NCBI RefSeq assembly: GCF_937898475.1
Contig: NZ_CALEJS010000042.1
Coordinates: forward strand, 248,001-312,000
Source of the DNA: an uncultured Chitinophaga sp.
Lineage (GTDB): Bacteria; Bacteroidota; Bacteroidia; Chitinophagales; Chitinophagaceae
Reading direction: 5' to 3'
DNA: 64,000 bases
Shown here one piece after another: positions 32,358 through 40,785 of this stretch. Numbering within the stretch: the first letter of the stretch is position 1; each line of letters begins with the position of its first letter. The translations under genes were made by a program, and so were the position numbers. The notes beneath the pieces were generated by a model, which saw only the letters and a program-made list of their open reading frames with translations, was not told the origin of the DNA and did not search any database.

Positions 32358-33866
32358 TTACTGCTTGTTCTGTTCATGATATTTACGGGCTTTACTATGC
32401 TTAACGCTATACCCGAAATAAATTACAAAGCCGATAGCCAGCCAGATGATCAGACGTGTCCAGTTACCGGGGCCCAGTCCGGCGATCATGGCCAGGCACA
32501 CCAGTGCGCCAGCGATAGGTACAAAAGGCACCAGGGGCGTTTTGAACGGACGGGGCACCTCCGGGTTTGTTTTACGCATTACCATTACACCTACACATAC
32601 CAGTACAAAGGCAAACAGGGTACCGATACTGGTCATATCACCTACTATATGATCCGGGATAAAACCGGCAAATAATGCGGTAAAGAAGAAGAACATCCAT
32701 TGTGATTTATATGGCGTGCGGTGCTTGGGATGGAGTTTGGAGAACACCGGCGGCACCAACCCGTCGTTTGACATGGAGTAGAATACGCGGGTCTGTCCCA
32801 GCAACATCACCAGTATCACAGAAGAAAAACCTGCCAGGATGGCGATGGTGATAAATAAAGACAGCCAGCCGTAACCAGGCATATACGTATTGATCACGTA
32901 CGCTACGGATGCTTCGGCGCCTTCCTTCAGGAAGTCTTTATAGGGAGCCACACCCGTCATTACGTGAGAAAACAGAATATACAATACCGTACAGATGGCC
33001 AGGGATACCAGGATACCGATAGGCATTGCCTTTTTCGGGTTCTTGGTTTCCTGGGCGGCAGTAGATACGGCATCAAAACCTATGAAGGCAAAGAATACCA
33101 CACCAGCTCCGGCCAATACGCCTATCCATCCATGGTTTCGCGTTAGCGAATAATCCACCGATGTGCCGTCATTCAGATGAACAACACCTGCATCGGCAGG
33201 GATAATATAAGGAGTGTGGTTGGCAGGATTGATGAATTGCCAGCCCAACGCGATGAATAACAATACGATAGCAACCTTTATTATTACGATGATCGTATTT
33301 ACCAGGGCAGATTCCTGGGTACCTTTGATCAGCAGCAAGGTCAGTAAAAACAGTATGAATATGGCGGGAAGATTCACAATGCCGTGCACACCTGCATCAG
33401 ATACCTGGAAGGGAGAGTGCGACCATTCAAAGGGGATCGTGACGTGAAAAAGCGTGTTCAATAAGTTGTTCAGGTATTGGGACCAGCCTATGGAAACGGT
33501 GGCGGCGCCCAGGGCATATTCCAGCACCAGGTCCCAGCCAATGATCCAGGCAACCAACTCGCCAAGGGTAGCATAAGAATACGTGTAGGCACTACCGGCA
33601 ATAGGGATCATGGAAGCAAACTCCGCATAACATAAACCAGCGAGCGCACAGCCAATAGCTGCAATAATGAAGGAGAGGGTTACTGCAGGCCCGGCATGAG
33701 CTCCTGCTGCAGCAGCAGTACGAACAAAAAGTCCGGCCCCTATAATGGCGCCAATACCCAATGCTACCAGGGATCCGGCAGTTAACGTTCTCTTTAAACC
33801 TTTTTCCGATTCTGTAGCTTCAGATAATAATTGACCCAGTGGCTTTCTTACAAAGAGTCTACTCAT
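32358..33866 (-). CDS. APC-family amino acid permease (cationic amino acid transporter type)
   Basis: The 502-residue inner-membrane protein has about 12-14 transmembrane segments. The TM1 motif GIGAIIGAGLFVRT and the TM6 region with FFAFIGFDAVSTAAQETKNP are typical of the CAT (APC 2.A.3.3) group related to YfnA and GkApcT. The substrate is an amino acid taken up with protons; which one cannot be said. The last 15 residues form a basic cytoplasmic tail. Single gene, divergent from the dicarboxylate symporter. Confidence 0.9.
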   Translation of the reverse strand: MSRLFVRKPLGQLLSEATESEKGLKRTLTAGSLVALGIGAIIGAGLFVRTAAAAGAHAGPAVTLSFIIAAIGCALAGLCYAEFASMIPIAGSAYTYSYATLGELVAWIIGWDLVLEYALGAATVSIGWSQYLNNLLNTLFHVTIPFEWSHSPFQVSDAGVHGIVNLPAIFILFLLTLLLIKGTQESALVNTIIVIIKVAIVLLFIALGWQFINPANHTPYIIPADAGVVHLNDGTSVDYSLTRNHGWIGVLAGAGVVFFAFIGFDAVSTAAQETKNPKKAMPIGILVSLAICTVLYILFSHVMTGVAPYKDFLKEGAEASVAYVINTYMPGYGWLSLFITIAILAGFSSVILVMLLGQTRVFYSMSNDGLVPPVFSKLHPKHRTPYKSQWMFFFFTALFAGFIPDHIVGDMTSIGTLFAFVLVCVGVMVMRKTNPEVPRPFKTPLVPFVPIAGALVCLAMIAGLGPGNWTRLIIWLAIGFVIYFGYSVKHSKARKYHEQNKQ

Positions 33867-34000
33867 GATAGAAGTATTGTTGGTTGATTAAGTGGTTTGA
33901 TTTGTTGTGATTTGTTTTAAGACCGCCAAATATAACTATCTAAAACCAAATAAGCCTGTTTTATTTTACCAGGTATGGGCTGAATATTAATCCTGTACCT

Positions 34001-34008
34001 TATTTTTG
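34001..34008 (+). promoter_or_regulatory. Probable -7 box of the dicarboxylate/amino acid symporter gene
   Basis: TATTTTTG at 34001-34008, 52 bases before the ATG; no good -33 box seen. Confidence 0.4.
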
Positions 34009-34059
34009 GGGAATTTTAAGTATTAAAGAAGGCTATATATAAGCTAAACCAGTAATTGC

Positions 34060-35319
34060 ATGAAGAAATCTAACCGGCTTACCCTGTTCATATTCCTGGG
34101 AATGGTGCTGGGCATATTAACAGGGTACATTGTTTATGTCCTATACTCAGGAAATGAAGCAGCTGTCAAGAAATTTGCAGACAACATATCCATCCTCACG
34201 GATATTTTCCTGCGCCTGGTAAAAATGATCATTGCGCCCCTCGTATTTTCCACACTGGTTACGGGCGTGGCCAAACTGGGTGACATTAAAGCCGTTGGCC
34301 GGATAGGCGGCAAAACAATGCTCTGGTTTATTACCGCCACTTTTGTTTCCCTGTTCCTCGGGCTGATCCTGGTAAACGTGCTGCAGCCGGGCCATGCATT
34401 GAACCTGCCCCTGCCCGATACTCACGCCAGCAGCGGGGTATCCGGTGCAGATATGTCCCTCAGGGGGTTTTTCCGCCACGTGTTCCCTGACAGCGTTATC
34501 GATGCAATGGCCCACAACGAGATATTACAGATAGTGGTATTTGCGTTATTCTTTGGAGTGGCAACTGCCGCCGTGGGTGAAAAAGCTGCGCCGGTGATCA
34601 AAGCGCTGGATGCCGTAGCTTATATCATGCTGAAGGTGACCAACTACGTTATGAATTTTGCGCCTTTCGCTGTATTCGGGGCTATGGCTGCCATTATATC
34701 GCAGAAAGGAATGGGAATTTTGTGGACCTACGGTAAATTTATAGGCCAGTTTTATTTAGGTTTGGGTGTGTTGTGGCTGGTGTTGGCCCTGGCAGGTTTT
34801 GTAATACTGGGGCGTTTGGTATTCCCTTTACTGGGCCGCCTGAAAGCCCCCCTGCTGCTGGCATTCAGCACTGCTTCCAGCGAGGCAGCCTACCCGCGGA
34901 TGCTGGAGGAACTGGAAAAATATGGCTGTGATAACAAAATTGTAAGTTTCGTATTACCACTGGGTTATTCGTTTAACCTGGATGGTTCTATGATGTATAT
35001 GACCTTTGCCAGCTTGTTCATTGCCCAGGCATATAACATGCACCTGGGAATTGAACAGCAGATCTCTATGCTACTGGTATTAATGATCACCAGCAAAGGT
35101 ATAGCCGGTGTGCCCCGCGCTTCGCTGGTAGTCATCGCAGGCACGCTTTCCATGTTCAACATTCCTGAAGCGGGACTGCTGCTGTTACTGGGGGTAGACC
35201 ACCTGCTGGATATGGGGCGGTCTGCCACCAACGTGATCGGCAATGCAATGGCCACTGCAGTGGTATCTAAATGGGAAGGCGCTTTTGAACCCGGCCGGGA
35301 TGCCCTGAAAGAGATATAA
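34060..35319 (+). CDS. Dicarboxylate/amino acid:cation symporter (DAACS family)
   Basis: The 419-residue inner-membrane protein belongs to the glutamate transporter-like family (GltP, GltT, DctA). Motifs include DIFLRLVKMIIAPLVFSTLV, the HP1 hairpin AFSTASSEAAYPRML, the TM7 segment GYSFNLDGSMMYM (NMDGT equivalent) and the TM8 motif LDMGRSATNVIGNAMAT. It imports glutamate, aspartate or C4-dicarboxylates with sodium or protons. The next genes, DedA and an MFS carrier, are on the same strand at short distances and may be co-transcribed. Confidence 0.93.
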   Translation: MKKSNRLTLFIFLGMVLGILTGYIVYVLYSGNEAAVKKFADNISILTDIFLRLVKMIIAPLVFSTLVTGVAKLGDIKAVGRIGGKTMLWFITATFVSLFLGLILVNVLQPGHALNLPLPDTHASSGVSGADMSLRGFFRHVFPDSVIDAMAHNEILQIVVFALFFGVATAAVGEKAAPVIKALDAVAYIMLKVTNYVMNFAPFAVFGAMAAIISQKGMGILWTYGKFIGQFYLGLGVLWLVLALAGFVILGRLVFPLLGRLKAPLLLAFSTASSEAAYPRMLEELEKYGCDNKIVSFVLPLGYSFNLDGSMMYMTFASLFIAQAYNMHLGIEQQISMLLVLMITSKGIAGVPRASLVVIAGTLSMFNIPEAGLLLLLGVDHLLDMGRSATNVIGNAMATAVVSKWEGAFEPGRDALKEI

Positions 35320-35390
35320 CAAGATTATAACAACTAAATTGCTATTTTGGCAATCTCGAAATTTTGGAATTTTTATTCATAAAATGTAGC

Positions 35391-36077
35391 ATGGACCAGA
35401 TCACAGAGTTTTTTAAGCATCTTATTAACCCCCAATGGATCATCGAACACGGAGGCATCTACCTGCTGTTGCTGATCGTTTTTGCAGAGACAGGTTTGTT
35501 TGTGGGATTTTTTCTACCCGGAGATTCACTGCTGTTTGTAGCAGGTATTTATGGAGACCTGCTCAGCAAGAGCTTTTTCAATATGCCCTTTTTTGTGATC
35601 ATGTTCCTCATTGCCATTGCGGGTGTGCTGGGTAATATGGTAGGTTTCTGGTTTGGGCGCAAATCCGGTCCGCTGCTGTTTAACCGGAAAGACACCTTCC
35701 TCTTCAAAAAGAAATACCTCTACCAGGCAAAGGAATTTTATGACAAGCATGGCGGCGGCGCCATCTTCCTGGCGCGTTTCCTGCCTATCGTACGTACTTT
35801 CGCGCCTATTGTGGCAGGTATTGTGCAAATGGAGAGCAAAAAATTCATGTTATATAATATAGTAGGCTCTTTTTGCTGGGTATTTTCCATGATGCTGGCC
35901 GGTCATTATCTTGACAAAGCCTTCCCCGGACTGAAAGAGCACCTGGAGCTGATCATACTGATCATCGTCCTTATCACCACCTTACCGGTACTGATAAAGC
36001 TCTTCTTCGGAAAAACCAAGCAGCAGCCTCATTTACATCATGAGGACAGCAAGGCGCCCACCGACACGTTATCGTAA
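35391..36077 (+). CDS. DedA family membrane protein
   Basis: The 228-residue inner-membrane protein starts at ATG 35391 (MDQITEFFKHLINPQW); a TTG at 35364 would give nine extra residues encoded by spacer sequence. The DedA (SNARE-associated / VTT) core has FFLPGDSLLFVAG and the re-entrant segment FLARFLPIVRTFAPIVAG. Known DedA proteins flip polyprenyl phosphate or phosphatidylethanolamine. It lies 71 bases after the symporter and 27 bases before the MFS gene. Confidence 0.9.
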   Translation: MDQITEFFKHLINPQWIIEHGGIYLLLLIVFAETGLFVGFFLPGDSLLFVAGIYGDLLSKSFFNMPFFVIMFLIAIAGVLGNMVGFWFGRKSGPLLFNRKDTFLFKKKYLYQAKEFYDKHGGGAIFLARFLPIVRTFAPIVAGIVQMESKKFMLYNIVGSFCWVFSMMLAGHYLDKAFPGLKEHLELIILIIVLITTLPVLIKLFFGKTKQQPHLHHEDSKAPTDTLS

Positions 36078-36104
36078 GCACTAATCAACTACTATCTATC
36101 CGCT

Positions 36105-37340
36105 ATGCACGCTGAAAACCGCTCCCCTTCTATCTTTAACGTAGCCGTTATAGTGGCGTCACTAGGCTATTTTGTAGATATTTATGACCTGTTGCTCTTT
36201 ACGATTGTACGCGTGCCCAGTCTTAAAGAGCTGGGCGTACCGCAAAACGAGATTGACACCGGTGTAGGTTTGCTGCTGATCAATATACAGATGCTGGGCA
36301 TGCTGATAGGCGGGGTGCTGTGGGGCATTCTGGGTGATAAAAAAGGGCGGCTCAGCGTACTATTCGGCTCCATATTATTATACTCTGTGGCCAACATCGC
36401 CAATGGCTTTGTGCAGGGTACCACCGGCTACCTCTTATGGCGTTTTGTTGCAGGGCTTGGCCTGGCAGGAGAACTGGGCGCCGGTATTACCCTGGTATCA
36501 GAAATCCTGCCCAAGGAAAAACGCGGGTATGGAACCATGATTGTAGCTACCGTTGGCGTATCCGGGGCTGTGGCAGCAAATTTCATTGCCAAAATAGTGC
36601 AGGACTGGCGCATCTGTTATTTCATAGGCGGAGGCCTCGGCCTGGCATTACTGGTGCTGCGTATCAGTGTGATGGAATCACATATGTTCAATGCTATCAG
36701 GGAAACCCGTACCAGCCGTGGCAATTTCCTTTCTTTGTTTACAGAACGGCAGCGTTTTCTTAAATACCTTAAATGTTTGTTACTCGGTACGCCTACCTGG
36801 TTTGTAGTAGGCATACTCATCGCTTTCTCCAACAAATTTGCGGTGGAAATGGGCGTGCGTGATCCTATCAGTCCGGGCGATGCTATTGCTTTTACCTACA
36901 CCGGTCTGACGCTGGGTGATTTTTCTACGGGCCTTATCAGCCAGTTATGGAAGAGCCGCCGCAAGGTGATGCTGCTGTTCCTGTTGCTCACCGCCGCTTT
37001 TGTGTTCGTATATTTCCAGATGCATGGCGCTACCAAATGGACCTTCTATGCCGTATGCTTTGGCCTGGGCTTCAGCGTTGGTTTCTGGACAATCTTCGTA
37101 ACCATTGCAGCAGAAAGCTTTGGCACCAACCTGCGCGCCACGGTGGCTACTACCGTACCTAATTTTGCCAGGGGCCTGCTGCCGCTGATCTCTGCTTTGT
37201 TCACCGCATTACAGGCATGGTTCAGCTATGTGCACAGCGGCGCCATCGTAGCGGTTATCTGTATAGGCGTTGCATTGATCACTGCTTACACTGTAGAAGA
37301 AACTTTCGGAAAGGAACTGAATTACCTGGAGGAGATCTGA
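36105..37340 (+). CDS. Major facilitator superfamily transporter
   Basis: The 411-residue inner-membrane protein has 12 predicted segments. The loop 2-3 MFS motif is WGILGDKKGRLSVLFGS, and FVAGLGLAGELGAGITLVSE with LPKEKRG matches the metabolite:H+ symporter group (ShiA/ProP/KgtP-like). The substrate is unknown. It ends 8 bases before the convergent marR gene, whose product could conceivably control it. Confidence 0.88.
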   Translation: MHAENRSPSIFNVAVIVASLGYFVDIYDLLLFTIVRVPSLKELGVPQNEIDTGVGLLLINIQMLGMLIGGVLWGILGDKKGRLSVLFGSILLYSVANIANGFVQGTTGYLLWRFVAGLGLAGELGAGITLVSEILPKEKRGYGTMIVATVGVSGAVAANFIAKIVQDWRICYFIGGGLGLALLVLRISVMESHMFNAIRETRTSRGNFLSLFTERQRFLKYLKCLLLGTPTWFVVGILIAFSNKFAVEMGVRDPISPGDAIAFTYTGLTLGDFSTGLISQLWKSRRKVMLLFLLLTAAFVFVYFQMHGATKWTFYAVCFGLGFSVGFWTIFVTIAAESFGTNLRATVATTVPNFARGLLPLISALFTALQAWFSYVHSGAIVAVICIGVALITAYTVEETFGKELNYLEEI

Positions 37341-37348
37341 GCGGTCTG

Positions 37349-37810
37349 CTAATAATCCGCCAGCACTTTGTCAAGCAGCTTGTTCAGCATAGCCACATCT
37401 TTGGGAGAAAGGGTATTTTTCAGGCAGTCTTCCAGCTGCTCAATCTCTTCATCGATCACCTGCAGCAGCGCAAGCCCTTTAGCGGTGATCTTTACATCTA
37501 CCGCCCTTCTGTCTGACTCACAGCTTTTGCGTTCAACCAGTTCTGCTTTGCGCAGGCGTTCAACCAGCCGGGATACATCGCTCATCCTGTCCAGCATTCT
37601 TTCTTTCAGCATATTGATATTGGCCGCTTTGGGATGTTGTCCGCGTAAAATGCGCAGAATATTGAACTGCTGCATGGTGATGTCAAACTTTTTGAAGAAT
37701 TGCTGATGTCTGCCAACGATCCAGTTGCCTACAAATACGAGGCTGACCAATCCTTTCGTGTATTCGCTGGAGAAGGCCTTTTGCGAAAGTAACTTTTCGA
37801 TGTTCGACAT
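37349..37810 (-). CDS. MarR family transcriptional regulator
   Basis: The 153-residue protein starts at the ATG encoding MSNIEKLLSQKAF; a longer reading to 37849 is less likely. The winged helix contains FNILRILRGQHPKAANINML and the wing ERKSCESDRRAVDVKITAKG, quoted in parts: DRRAVDVKIT is the usual wing. MarR dimers respond to phenolic or oxidative ligands. Its ligand and targets are unknown. The gene is convergent with the MFS carrier gene and downstream of mdh on the minus strand after a terminator. Confidence 0.9.
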   Translation of the reverse strand: MSNIEKLLSQKAFSSEYTKGLVSLVFVGNWIVGRHQQFFKKFDITMQQFNILRILRGQHPKAANINMLKERMLDRMSDVSRLVERLRKAELVERKSCESDRRAVDVKITAKGLALLQVIDEEIEQLEDCLKNTLSPKDVAMLNKLLDKVLADY

Positions 37811-37847
37811 GATGACAAGAATGTGTGAAGTGGTTGATAAAATAAAC

Positions 37848-37876
37848 ACGGGGACTGATGATTGGCCAGTCCCCGT
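37848..37876 (-). terminator. Terminator of mdh
   Basis: ACGGGGACT and AGTCCCCGT form a perfect 9-bp stem with an 11-base loop. On the minus strand it is followed by GTTTATTTT. Confidence 0.8.
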
Positions 37877-37898
37877 TTTAATAATGTGAATCAGTTAT

Positions 37899-38837
37899 TT
37901 ACGCGGTTACTTTCATGTTATCCAGCACATCCATTACTTCTTTTACGTGCTGTGCTGATGTTTTGAGCAGTTCAGTTTCTTCTGCGTTCAGTTTCAGTTC
38001 TATGATCTTTTCAATACCGTTCTTGCCTAATACCACCGGCACACCCAGGTAAATATCTTTGAGGCCATATTCGCCGGTAAGCCATGCGCAGCAGGGGAAT
38101 ATGCGTTTTTCATCTTTCAGGATGGCTTCTACCATCTGTGCGGCTGCAGCGCCGGGAGCATACCAGGCAGAGGTGCCCAGCAGGTTCACTATCTCGCCGC
38201 CACCTACTTTGGTGCGCTGGATAATGGCTTCCAGTTTATCGGCAGCAACTAGTTCTGTAACGGGGATACCGCCAACGGTGGTATAACGGGGCAGCGGCAC
38301 CATGGTATCGCCATGGCCACCCATCAGTATCGCCTGGATATCTTTGGGGGAGCATCCTATTTCATCTGCCAGGAAAGCGCGGTAGCGGGCAGTATCCAGG
38401 ATACCGGCCATACCGAATACCTTGCTGCTGTCTTTACCCGCTGTAAGGAAAGCGCAGTAGGTCATCACATCCAGCGGGTTGCTTACTACAATGATGATGG
38501 CATTGGGAGAATGTTTGGAAATATTTTCGGTAACAGATTTTACAATATTGGCATTGGTGGAGATTAAGTCATCACGGCTCATACCGGGTTTGCGGGGTAA
38601 GCCGGATGTGATCACTACCACATCGCTGTTGGCAGTTTGGGCGTAGTCATTTGTAACGCCGGTCACCTTGGTGCTGTAATAATCTATCGGCGCTTGCTGC
38701 CAGGTGTCCAGCGCCTTTCCTTCTGCAGTACCCTCCTTGATATCCAGTAATACGACCTCCTGTAAAAAATCTCTGTGGGCCAACACGTTAGCACAGGTTG
38801 CACCTACATTGCCGGCTCCTACAACAGTAACTTTCAT
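37899..38837 (-). CDS. mdh: Malate dehydrogenase
   Basis: This TCA-cycle enzyme interconverts malate and oxaloacetate with NAD. The 312-residue protein starts MKVTVVGAGNVGATCA, the Rossmann motif, so the start is ATG 38837 and not the 37-residue upstream extension. Catalytic residues are in ITSGLPRKPGMSRDDL (Arg), VSNPLDVMTY (substrate) and MGGHGDTMVPLPRY (His). It is of the lactate dehydrogenase-like MDH type common in Bacteroidota. The second Asp of LLDIKEG at the end of strand 2 fits NAD preference. Confidence 0.95.
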   Translation of the reverse strand: MKVTVVGAGNVGATCANVLAHRDFLQEVVLLDIKEGTAEGKALDTWQQAPIDYYSTKVTGVTNDYAQTANSDVVVITSGLPRKPGMSRDDLISTNANIVKSVTENISKHSPNAIIIVVSNPLDVMTYCAFLTAGKDSSKVFGMAGILDTARYRAFLADEIGCSPKDIQAILMGGHGDTMVPLPRYTTVGGIPVTELVAADKLEAIIQRTKVGGGEIVNLLGTSAWYAPGAAAAQMVEAILKDEKRIFPCCAWLTGEYGLKDIYLGVPVVLGKNGIEKIIELKLNAEETELLKTSAQHVKEVMDVLDNMKVTA

Positions 38838-38901
38838 TTTATCCAAATATTTAGGGTGAAAAATATTGATTAAAGTAAAAATAAGTAAAAAGGAGTTCCG
38901 A

Positions 38902-39399
38902 TTAATTAATATATGGCAGTAACTGGTCCAGTTTTGCGGAGCCTTCAAATCCTTTCACCAGCGTTTGTTTCTTATTGTACACATAGAGGCCCGGGAAATA
39001 GTGCATGTTATAGAAGTACATGATCTGGCGGGTGGGTTCGCTGGCCATGATAATGTTCGGATAGTTTTTGATCTTATACTGCTCATAGTACGCTTTCATC
39101 TGGTCTGGCTTGAAAGGCGTGATCATCAGGATCTGTGTTTTTTTGAACTTATCCATGTTCTTCAGCATTTCTTCTGTCAGCTGTTTGCAGTGATCGCATT
39201 CCACGCTGAAAATGAAGACCAGGGTAGGCACATTCTTCCGGAGATCGTTTTTGGTGATAATATGCCCGTCGGGCAGGGTGAGTGGAAAAGCCGGTATTAC
39301 CTTGTACTGCAGGTAAGGTGCTTCGGTGGGCGTGTTGCTTTTTTGCGCCTGTGTAAGAAAAGGGAGGGCACATAAGCATAACAGCATCAGGTATCGCAT
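38902..39399 (-). CDS. Exported thioredoxin-like protein
   Basis: The 165-residue protein has a signal peptide of about 19 residues (ending TQAQ) and a thioredoxin-like domain. The active-site-like motif is VECDHCKQL with Cys68 and Cys71, where thioredoxins have WCGPC. A cis-Pro-like YPNIIMAS segment is near residue 115. It is similar to AhpC/TSA or TlpA-like periplasmic proteins of Bacteroidota, with possible roles in disulfide exchange. It lies 64 bases upstream of mdh on the same strand. Confidence 0.78.
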   Translation of the reverse strand: MRYLMLLCLCALPFLTQAQKSNTPTEAPYLQYKVIPAFPLTLPDGHIITKNDLRKNVPTLVFIFSVECDHCKQLTEEMLKNMDKFKKTQILMITPFKPDQMKAYYEQYKIKNYPNIIMASEPTRQIMYFYNMHYFPGLYVYNKKQTLVKGFEGSAKLDQLLPYIN

Positions 39400-39508
39400 G
39401 ATTCGTCTGTTTTAATCAATAAGGGCTAAATTTAGTACAGAACGGCTTGAATGACACCGGCAAATTGATTTTTTTCCAAAAAAATTACTAGATTACCTGT
39501 CCTTACAT

Positions 39509-39516
39509 TATGTTTG
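39509..39516 (+). promoter_or_regulatory. Possible distal -7 box of efp
   Basis: TATGTTTG followed by CA, 160 bases before efp, fits TAnnTTTG. It may be an additional promoter. Confidence 0.35.
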
Positions 39517-39623
39517 CATTCCTAAAAAAAATAATAGGTACCGCTCCCGGAATATATTAGAATTTAATTAATTCATAGGTAGCCGTACTATTAAGGATTT
39601 CGCAAGGATTTCTGAGAATGATT

Positions 39624-39631
39624 TACTTTTG
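39624..39631 (+). promoter_or_regulatory. Proximal -7 box of efp-accB-accC
   Basis: TACTTTTG followed by CAGTCC, the same start-site context as at infA (TATCTTTG followed by CAGTCC). It lies 44 bases before the ATG. The -33 box is weak. Confidence 0.6.
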
Positions 39632-39675
39632 CAGTCCTAATCTCATTTTTAAACCTAAAATCAGTATCCTATTTT

Positions 39676-40242
39676 ATGGCTACCACTGCAGATATCAGAA
39701 CAGGATTGATCATAAAGCTGGACAACAGCTTATATTCTGTTGTAGAGTTTGGTCAGAACAAAACTGCCCGTGCTGCCGCCAAAGTTTGGGCTAAATTGAA
39801 AGGTGTTGACAATGCACGTTCTATAGAGCATACCTGGAACTCCGGCGATACCATTTTCCCTGTTCGTGTTGAAAAGAAAGCGTTTCAGTACCTGTACCAG
39901 GACGACAGTGGTTATAATTTCATGGATAAGGAAACCTTTGAGCAGATCGCTTTGCCTGAGACGATGGTAGATGCGCCCCAGTTCCTGAAAGAAGGCGAAG
40001 AGGTGTTTGTATCTATCAATACGGAAACCGAACAGCCCATGAGCGTGGAGCTGCCTGACAAGATCGTTGTAAAAATCACCTATTCCGAGCCTGGCATGAA
40101 GGGCGATACCGCTACCCGTACCTTAAAACCTGCCACCATTGAAACCGGCGCTACAGTAATGGTGCCTTTGTTCGTAAATGAAGGGGAGTCTATCAGAGTG
40201 AACACAAAGACCGGTGAATACATCGAAAGAGTTAAAGAATAG
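39676..40242 (+). CDS. efp: Elongation factor P, arginine-type tip loop
   Basis: EF-P rescues ribosomes stalled at polyproline. The 188-residue protein has the three beta-barrel domains of the family; the C-terminal GDTATRTLKPATIETGATV and NTKTGEYIERVKE are diagnostic. The domain I tip reads EFGQNKTARAAAKV. The PGKG loop that carries the modified lysine in most EF-Ps is absent, and Arg32 falls at that position. This matches the EF-P group of Pseudomonas and Neisseria, whose Arg32 is rhamnosylated by EarP. No earP gene lies nearby. It starts the efp-accB-accC unit. Confidence 0.93.
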   Translation: MATTADIRTGLIIKLDNSLYSVVEFGQNKTARAAAKVWAKLKGVDNARSIEHTWNSGDTIFPVRVEKKAFQYLYQDDSGYNFMDKETFEQIALPETMVDAPQFLKEGEEVFVSINTETEQPMSVELPDKIVVKITYSEPGMKGDTATRTLKPATIETGATVMVPLFVNEGESIRVNTKTGEYIERVKE

Positions 40243-40294
40243 AATAATCCATACTAAACACTAACGAACATTTCAAAAACCAAAAACTGTCTAC

Positions 40295-40777
40295 ATGGAT
40301 TTTAAACAGATTCAGGAGCTGGTAAAGATGGTCAACAAGTCCAACATCAGTGAACTGAGCATAGAGGAAGACAAGTTTAAGATTACTATAAAGCAAAAGG
40401 ATAACGAGGTTCAACAAGTGATAGCGGTGCCCGCCGCCACACCCGTACAGGCAGTTGCACCGGTAGCAGCAGCTCCTGTTGCAGCCGCAGCTGCGCCTGC
40501 TACTCCTGCAGCCGCCCCGGCCGCAGCCAAAGCAGATAACCTTGTTACTATCAAATCTCCCATGATCGGTACCTTCTACCGCAGCCCGGGCCCTGACAAG
40601 CCAGCTTTTGTAGGCGTAGGAGACGATGTTGCCCCCGGCAAGGTGGTATGCATCATCGAAGCCATGAAACTGTTCAATGAGATCGAGAGCGAAGTTAGCG
40701 GCAAGATCGTAAAAGTGCTGGTTGATGACGCCTCCCCGGTTGAATATGATCAGCCTTTGTTTTTAGTAGAACCATAA
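40295..40777 (+). CDS. accB: Biotin carboxyl carrier protein of acetyl-CoA carboxylase
   Basis: BCCP carries biotin between biotin carboxylase and carboxyltransferase in the first step of fatty-acid synthesis. The 160-residue protein has an N-terminal segment (DFKQIQELVKMVNKSNISEL), an Ala/Pro-rich linker at about 43-80, and the biotinyl domain with Lys125 in the EAMKLFNEI motif. It lies 52 bases after efp and 8 before accC. Confidence 0.97.
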   Translation: MDFKQIQELVKMVNKSNISELSIEEDKFKITIKQKDNEVQQVIAVPAATPVQAVAPVAAAPVAAAAAPATPAAAPAAAKADNLVTIKSPMIGTFYRSPGPDKPAFVGVGDDVAPGKVVCIIEAMKLFNEIESEVSGKIVKVLVDDASPVEYDQPLFLVEP

Positions 40778-40785
40778 AAGAAACA

